A DNA stretch of 64,000 bases, from the NCBI GenBank assembly GCA_050187875.1, contig JBFWXB010000001.1, forward strand, positions 1 to 64,000, written 5' to 3'. Positions 60,329 to 64,000 of the stretch are shown here, one piece after another; position 1 is the first letter of the stretch; every line of letters begins with the position of its first letter. Both the position numbers and the translations under genes were made by a program. Below the pieces are notes generated by a model. That model saw nothing but the letters and a program-made list of their open reading frames with translations. It ran no database searches and was not told the DNA's origin. The DNA comes from JAFKKS01 sp050187875. Lineage in GTDB: Bacteria; Pseudomonadota; Alphaproteobacteria; Rhizobiales; Xanthobacteraceae.

Positions 60329-61024
60329 TCAATTAATTCGTACGTCCGGCCTCGCGACACAGCAAAAGCCGATGACCACCGCGGTCGTATCTCCGATGTT
60401 CCGGAACGAATGACGCGGTCCCGCCGGCACCCAAAGCGAGGTGGCAACATTGAGCGCGTATTCGAAATCGTACAGAAAATCGTGCGTCCGCACCTTCGCT
60501 ACGAGATAGCCGGACGACGGCACGTAGACGCATTCGCGATCGAGAGTCGTCAGCGGCTCGGTTTCGCCTCCTGGCGGAATTTCCAACCGAAACGCCGACA
60601 ACCGCTGGAGACCGCTTTCCGTGTCCTTGATGAGGTAATTCAACGAGGGTGGTAGCGGCGAATACGGAAGCGAGCCGAGCGTGAGGTTGCCCGTGACCAG
60701 CACATGTTCAAGCAGATCGGGGCCGGTGTTGCGAACGGTATGAACGACGTCCTTTGGAATGGCGACGATGGAGCCCGGCTCGACGTTGACGATTTTGTCG
60801 TCAAGCTGAACCTGTCCCCGCCCCTGCCGGAAATAGATGATCTCCTCCGAGCGGTCGTCGCTGTGGGTGGCACCGCGCCCACCTGGAAGATACTGCGTCT
60901 GCTCCACCCCTATCATCGCCGTGTCAGGAATTTGCGCCGGCGTCCAAATCACGCGGACAAGACGCGTATTCTCGTTGGAGAACGGAATGTTGTTCAGGTG
61001 CGAAATCCGGCTCTCAGTTCCCAT
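60329..61024 (-). CDS. Bicupin-domain protein
   Basis: 231 residues with two cupin barrels. The first has HSDDRSEEIIYFRQGRGQVQLDDKIVNVEPGSIVAIPKDVVHTVRNTG, with metal-type His/Glu residues. The second has RECVYVPSSGYLVAKVRTHDFLYDFEYALNVATSLWVPAGPRHSFRNIG, weaker in the first motif. Ureidoglycine aminohydrolase and (S)-ureidoglycolate lyase-like enzymes are bicupins found beside allantoate amidohydrolases, so a ureide-pathway role is possible. No catalytic residue pattern proves it. It lies 72 bases upstream of the carbamoylase start and 91 bases after the amidase stop. Confidence 0.75.
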   Translation of the reverse strand: MGTESRISHLNNIPFSNENTRLVRVIWTPAQIPDTAMIGVEQTQYLPGGRGATHSDDRSEEIIYFRQGRGQVQLDDKIVNVEPGSIVAIPKDVVHTVRNTGPDLLEHVLVTGNLTLGSLPYSPLPPSLNYLIKDTESGLQRLSAFRLEIPPGGETEPLTTLDRECVYVPSSGYLVAKVRTHDFLYDFEYALNVATSLWVPAGPRHSFRNIGDTTAVVIGFCCVARPDVRIN

Positions 61025-61080
61025 ATCATCAACCCTCTAGTTCAACCTCAAATGAGCATCGACGCGAAGCTCCGATTTCC

Positions 61081-61106
61081 GTCACGCCGCAGACTGGAGG
61101 CGTGAC
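61081..61106. other. Intercistronic stem-loop GTCACGCC-N10-GGCGTGAC
   Basis: A perfect 8+10+8 inverted repeat begins 9 bases after the amidase stop. No T-run follows on the minus strand, so it is not a standard intrinsic terminator; it may stabilise the upstream message or act in processing. Confidence 0.4.
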
Positions 61107-61115
61107 AGATCACGC

Positions 61116-62594
61116 TTATCGAAGCAGCTTGTAGGATTCCGCCCACGGCATTTCGCGCTCGAACGCGGCGCTGGCGCCGAGCACACGGGCGTCGGCCAAT
61201 CGCGGCCCCACGATCTGCATGCCGACCGGATGGCCGGACGGCGTCAACCCGACCGGCACAGACGCGATCGGATGGCCCGTCAGGTTGAAGAAGTAGGTGA
61301 GGCTCCAACCGATCGTCGGATTGATCGCCTTGCCCGCAACGCTCGCGGGACCGAAGGATTGACCATGCGCCTTGGCATTCGGAATGCCGGCAACGAGATT
61401 CGTCGGCGTCAGCAGGAGATCGTAGGTGTCGAAGATCGCGTCGACCGCGTCGATCACCAGGGTGCGCTCATGATTGAGACGCTGGAAGTCGATGGCGCTG
61501 AGACTCATGCCTTTGTCGACGAGCGTCAGGAAGCTCTCGCTCAAGAGGTCGCGCTGCGGCGAATTGATATCGAAGCCGATGCCCTTGAGGCCGATCGCCG
61601 TGTCAGCGGAGAAGACATGATAGATGCCGCCCCAAATGCGCTCGGCGTCCTCGTGGGTGAACCCGGTCGGGTCCTCGATCTCATTCACCTCGGCGCCCGC
61701 GGCGCGGAAAGTGTCGGCGCCCGCGCGAACGCAGGCGAGCACGTTCTCTTCCGGCGGCAGACCGCATAGCGCCGGCACATAGGCGACCTTCAAGCCCTTC
61801 AGTGAACCGTGGAGCGCCGGCTCGAAGGATTCATTCGGCCGCTGTGGGCCGAAGGGATCCTTGCGAAGCGGCTGCGCCTGCACGTCGAGCATCGCGATGG
61901 CGTCCGCTACGCTGCGCGCTATCGGTCCTTTGTGCGTGAACGGCGCGAGCGTGCCGAAGGCATTCGGCCGGTTTGTCCAGGGGGCCTGGCCGAATGTCGG
62001 TTTAAAGCCGAATACGCCGCAGGCGGCGGCGGGGACGCGGATCGAGCCGCCGCCATCGGAGCCGAGCGCAATCGTCGCCATGCCGGTGGCGACCGCCGCC
62101 GCGCTGCCGCCGGACGAACCGCCCGAATTGCTGCCGATCGCGAACGGCGTGCTGGTCGGGCCGACGACGTAGTTGTCGGTTGTGTTTTTGTGGCCGAATT
62201 CGGACGTGTTGGTCTTGCCGATCGGAATGGCGCCGGCGTCGAGCAAGCGCTGGACGTGATCGGCCGTGCGCGGCGCGACGAAGTCGGCGAACGCCCGCGA
62301 GCCGTAGGTGTTGCGCACGCCCGCGAGCGAGTCGGAGAGGTCCTTGAGGCCGAGCGGAACGCCGAACAGGCGCGGCAGCTTTCCGTCGTGCGCCTTCAGC
62401 TTCGCTTCGGCTTCGCGCGCCGCCTTCAGCGCAATCTCGGACGTGACGGTGACGAATGCGTTGATCGGCGCGTCCTTCTCCTCGATGCGCTTGAGGCAGG
62501 CTTCGACCACCTCGACCGGAGACAATTCGCGCTTGAGATAGAGGCGGTGAAGATCGGCGATGCTGAGATAGGCGATATCAAAGGAAGGAGGCAC
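61116..62594 (-). CDS. Amidase signature-family amidohydrolase
   Basis: 492-residue cytoplasmic amidase. The Ser-cisSer-Lys triad is Lys84 (FGVPLGLKDLSD), Ser160 (GSNSGGSSGGSAAAVATG) and nucleophile Ser184 (LGSDGGGSIRVPAA), with the 24-residue spacing between serines seen in the family. It hydrolyses an amide to acid and ammonia; GatA itself is unlikely because no gatB/C neighbours exist. The context (ureide-type hydrolase, bicupin, FbpC/PotA ABC system) suggests catabolism of an imported amide. Confidence 0.92.
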   Translation of the reverse strand: MPPSFDIAYLSIADLHRLYLKRELSPVEVVEACLKRIEEKDAPINAFVTVTSEIALKAAREAEAKLKAHDGKLPRLFGVPLGLKDLSDSLAGVRNTYGSRAFADFVAPRTADHVQRLLDAGAIPIGKTNTSEFGHKNTTDNYVVGPTSTPFAIGSNSGGSSGGSAAAVATGMATIALGSDGGGSIRVPAAACGVFGFKPTFGQAPWTNRPNAFGTLAPFTHKGPIARSVADAIAMLDVQAQPLRKDPFGPQRPNESFEPALHGSLKGLKVAYVPALCGLPPEENVLACVRAGADTFRAAGAEVNEIEDPTGFTHEDAERIWGGIYHVFSADTAIGLKGIGFDINSPQRDLLSESFLTLVDKGMSLSAIDFQRLNHERTLVIDAVDAIFDTYDLLLTPTNLVAGIPNAKAHGQSFGPASVAGKAINPTIGWSLTYFFNLTGHPIASVPVGLTPSGHPVGMQIVGPRLADARVLGASAAFEREMPWAESYKLLR

Positions 62595-62626
62595 TTGGGA
62601 TTTTCCTTTTTCTTATAGGTTGTGCG

Positions 62627-63787
62627 CTAGAGATCGACGACCACGCAGTGCTGCGGATCGATGGTGAGAACAGCCTCGTCCGAAACCGCGAAGCGCTCGG
62701 TGGGCGGACGGCGCACGACAAGTTGCCCCCACTTCGTCTCGACCAGATACTCGATGAAATCGCCGCTGAACGTGCTGCGCAGGATTTTGCACGGCCACTG
62801 GTTGGGCGCGGATGCCAGAGACGCCTTCGCTGAAAGCGTCGGATAGACCGCGCGAACGGCAAGCCTATGCTCGGCTGACGACGAGCGCGGATCGATCGCA
62901 CGGATGCGGCTGCCGTCGCTGGCGACGAAATCAACAAGCTCGCCGGAACGGCTCGCCGCATCGATGCGCCCGGCGATCAGATTGGCGGAACCGATGAAGT
63001 TGGCGACGAAGCTGTTGGCCGGCAGATTGTAAAGCTCGTCCGGCGAGGCGATCTGTTGGATCTTGCCGCCCGACATGACGATGATCCGATCGGACATCGT
63101 CAGCGCCTCTTCCTGATCGTGCGTCACGTAGACCGAGGTGACGCCAAGCGCCTCCTGCAGCGCCTTGATCTCGTGGCGCATCTGCGCGCGCAGATTGGCA
63201 TCGAGGTTTGACAACGGCTCGTCGAACAAGATGACGTCCGGCGAGAACGCGACGGCGCGGGCGAGCGCGATACGCTGCTGTTGGCCGCCCGAAAGTGCGG
63301 AAGCGGGGCGCTGCGCATATTGTTGCATCTGCACGAGGCCGAGCACCCATTTGCCCTGACGCTCGATCTCCTCCTGTGTCCGCTTACGCACGCGCAGGCC
63401 GAAGACGACGTTCTCGAACGCGGTGAGATGTGGCCAGATCGCATACGACTGGAAGACCATCGACATGTTGCGATGCTCGGCCGGAATGTCGATGCCCTGC
63501 TTCGAGGAATAAACGACGCGGCCGCCAACGCGGATTTCTCCCGAGGTCGGACGCTCCAGGCCCGCGATCGAGCGAAGAATCGTGGTCTTGCCGCAGCCGG
63601 AGGGGCCGAGAAGCGTGAGGAATTCGCCCGCCTTGATGCGGAAGGACACGCCGTCGACGGCGACGACGGCACCGTAAGCGACGACGAGGTCCGAGACCTC
63701 GACGATGTATTCGGCCTTCTGCGCGGCGGCGACGGGCTGGTTGGCTGTCGGCATCTTTGTTTGCCTTGTCAGACTGTTCGGCGACAT
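62627..63787 (-). CDS. ABC transporter ATP-binding protein, PotA/FbpC type
   Basis: ATPase of about 386 residues from ATG 63787, which overlaps the permease stop as ATGA; ATG 63754 is an alternative. Walker A is LGPSGCGKTT, Q loop MVFQSYAIWPHLTAFENVVFGL, signature LSGGQQQRIALARAV, Walker B VILFDEPLSNLDANLRAQM and switch VTHDQEEALTMSDR. The C-terminal TOBE-like domain (from about residue 260) is present. It belongs with the permease to the right, which is cut by the window edge. Confidence 0.93.
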   Translation of the reverse strand: MSPNSLTRQTKMPTANQPVAAAQKAEYIVEVSDLVVAYGAVVAVDGVSFRIKAGEFLTLLGPSGCGKTTILRSIAGLERPTSGEIRVGGRVVYSSKQGIDIPAEHRNMSMVFQSYAIWPHLTAFENVVFGLRVRKRTQEEIERQGKWVLGLVQMQQYAQRPASALSGGQQQRIALARAVAFSPDVILFDEPLSNLDANLRAQMRHEIKALQEALGVTSVYVTHDQEEALTMSDRIIVMSGGKIQQIASPDELYNLPANSFVANFIGSANLIAGRIDAASRSGELVDFVASDGSRIRAIDPRSSSAEHRLAVRAVYPTLSAKASLASAPNQWPCKILRSTFSGDFIEYLVETKWGQLVVRRPPTERFAVSDEAVLTIDPQHCVVVDL

Positions 63788-64000
63788 CACGTCTGGGCGG
63801 TCTTGGTGAAGCGCAGCATCAGGATCATCGCCACGAGAAGCACGACGAGCTGGATGATCGCGAGCGTCGCCGCCTGTTCGCGGCCTATCACTTGGTAGGC
63901 CTCGACGATCGACGGCGAGATCACCTTCGAGTTCGGGCCGACGAGCAGGATCGACGCGCCGAGCTCACGAACACTGACGATGAAAAGGAGAATCCACGCC
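63787..64000 (-). CDS. ABC transporter permease, FbpB/PotB type (partial, runs off right edge)
   Basis: Only the last ~70 residues are in the window. Reading backwards from the stop gives a segment with VRELGASILLVGPNSKVISPSIVEAYQ and a closing membrane helix AATLAIIQLVVLLVAMILMLRF ending TKTAQT. The VRELGAS..LL.GP form is typical of the second permease half of iron/thiamine-like (FbpB) importers, which are often double-length proteins. It overlaps the ATPase gene. Confidence 0.85.
   Translation of the reverse strand, partial: AWILLFIVSVRELGASILLVGPNSKVISPSIVEAYQVIGREQAATLAIIQLVVLLVAMILMLRFTKTAQT

Noticed and set aside
1..64000. tRNA, rRNA, CRISPR array, phage or anti-phage system
   Set aside because: I saw no clover-leaf or rRNA-like stretch, no regularly spaced repeats and no nuclease, integrase or defence-type genes; the only mobile DNA is IS66 debris.

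Overview
The window is GC-rich, densely packed bacterial chromosome or megaplasmid sequence. Protein similarity recognised by eye (Dpp/Ssu/Pot-type ABC systems, TRAP transport, tetrameric sarcosine oxidase, IS66 remnants, FCD-type GntR, CaiB/BaiF enzymes) points to an alphaproteobacterium, most likely a soil Hyphomicrobiales (Bradyrhizobium-like). That placement is inference. I found no rRNA, tRNA, CRISPR array, phage or replication gene. Almost everything is uptake plus catabolism of small nitrogenous or acyl compounds, with local regulators.

Layout. (1) 1-13.6 kb: a minus-strand Dpp/Opp-type ABC system with an amidohydrolase. It lies downstream of a hydantoinase-like enzyme and a nitrate/taurine-type ABC system with a THI5/NMT1-like binding protein. 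Divergent from these are a LysR gene and, further on, a D-carbamoylase with an opposing hydantoin racemase that is frameshifted. An NHL-repeat protein sits between. Together this reads as a hydantoin / N-carbamoyl-amino-acid utilisation island. (2) 14.2-26.5 kb: a minus-strand operon for a three-subunit opine/HcnABC-type dehydrogenase followed by all four sarcosine oxidase subunits. A divergent polar-amino-acid ABC system, an XRE-cupin regulator and a 2-hydroxyacid dehydrogenase accompany it; an acyl-CoA synthetase remnant ends the block. (3) 26.6-37.8 kb: a class-A-beta-lactamase-fold hydrolase; an AtuA-family/DUF4387 pair with a divergent GntR regulator; a polyamine-type ABC system whose two permeases are fused and whose operon contains two tandem acetoacetate-decarboxylase-like genes; a divergent PLP aminotransferase; and a GntR remnant. 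(4) 38.1-45.5 kb: CaiB/BaiF CoA-transferase, AcuI-like reductase, TRAP transporter and acyl-CoA dehydrogenase, facing a divergent LysR gene. (5) 45.6-57.8 kb: a long minus-strand operon with biotin-dependent acyl-CoA carboxylase (one biotin carboxylase, one free biotin carrier, two carboxyltransferases), CaiB enzyme, MmgE/PrpD protein and a taurine/nitrate-type ABC importer. It lies downstream of a GntR gene and an AMACR-like gene. (6) 58-59 kb: decayed IS66 fragments. (7) 59-64 kb: M20-family carbamoylase, bicupin, amidase and a PotA/FbpC-type ABC system running off the right edge.

The common logic is a set of substrate-specific modules, each coupling one importer to a few enzymes and one regulator. 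The least explained are the two-carboxyltransferase operon, the fused-permease/tandem-decarboxylase operon, and the combined opine-type and sarcosine oxidase operon. Several inverted repeats in the divergent promoter regions are good operator candidates. All functions come from reading the sequence; no database search was run.
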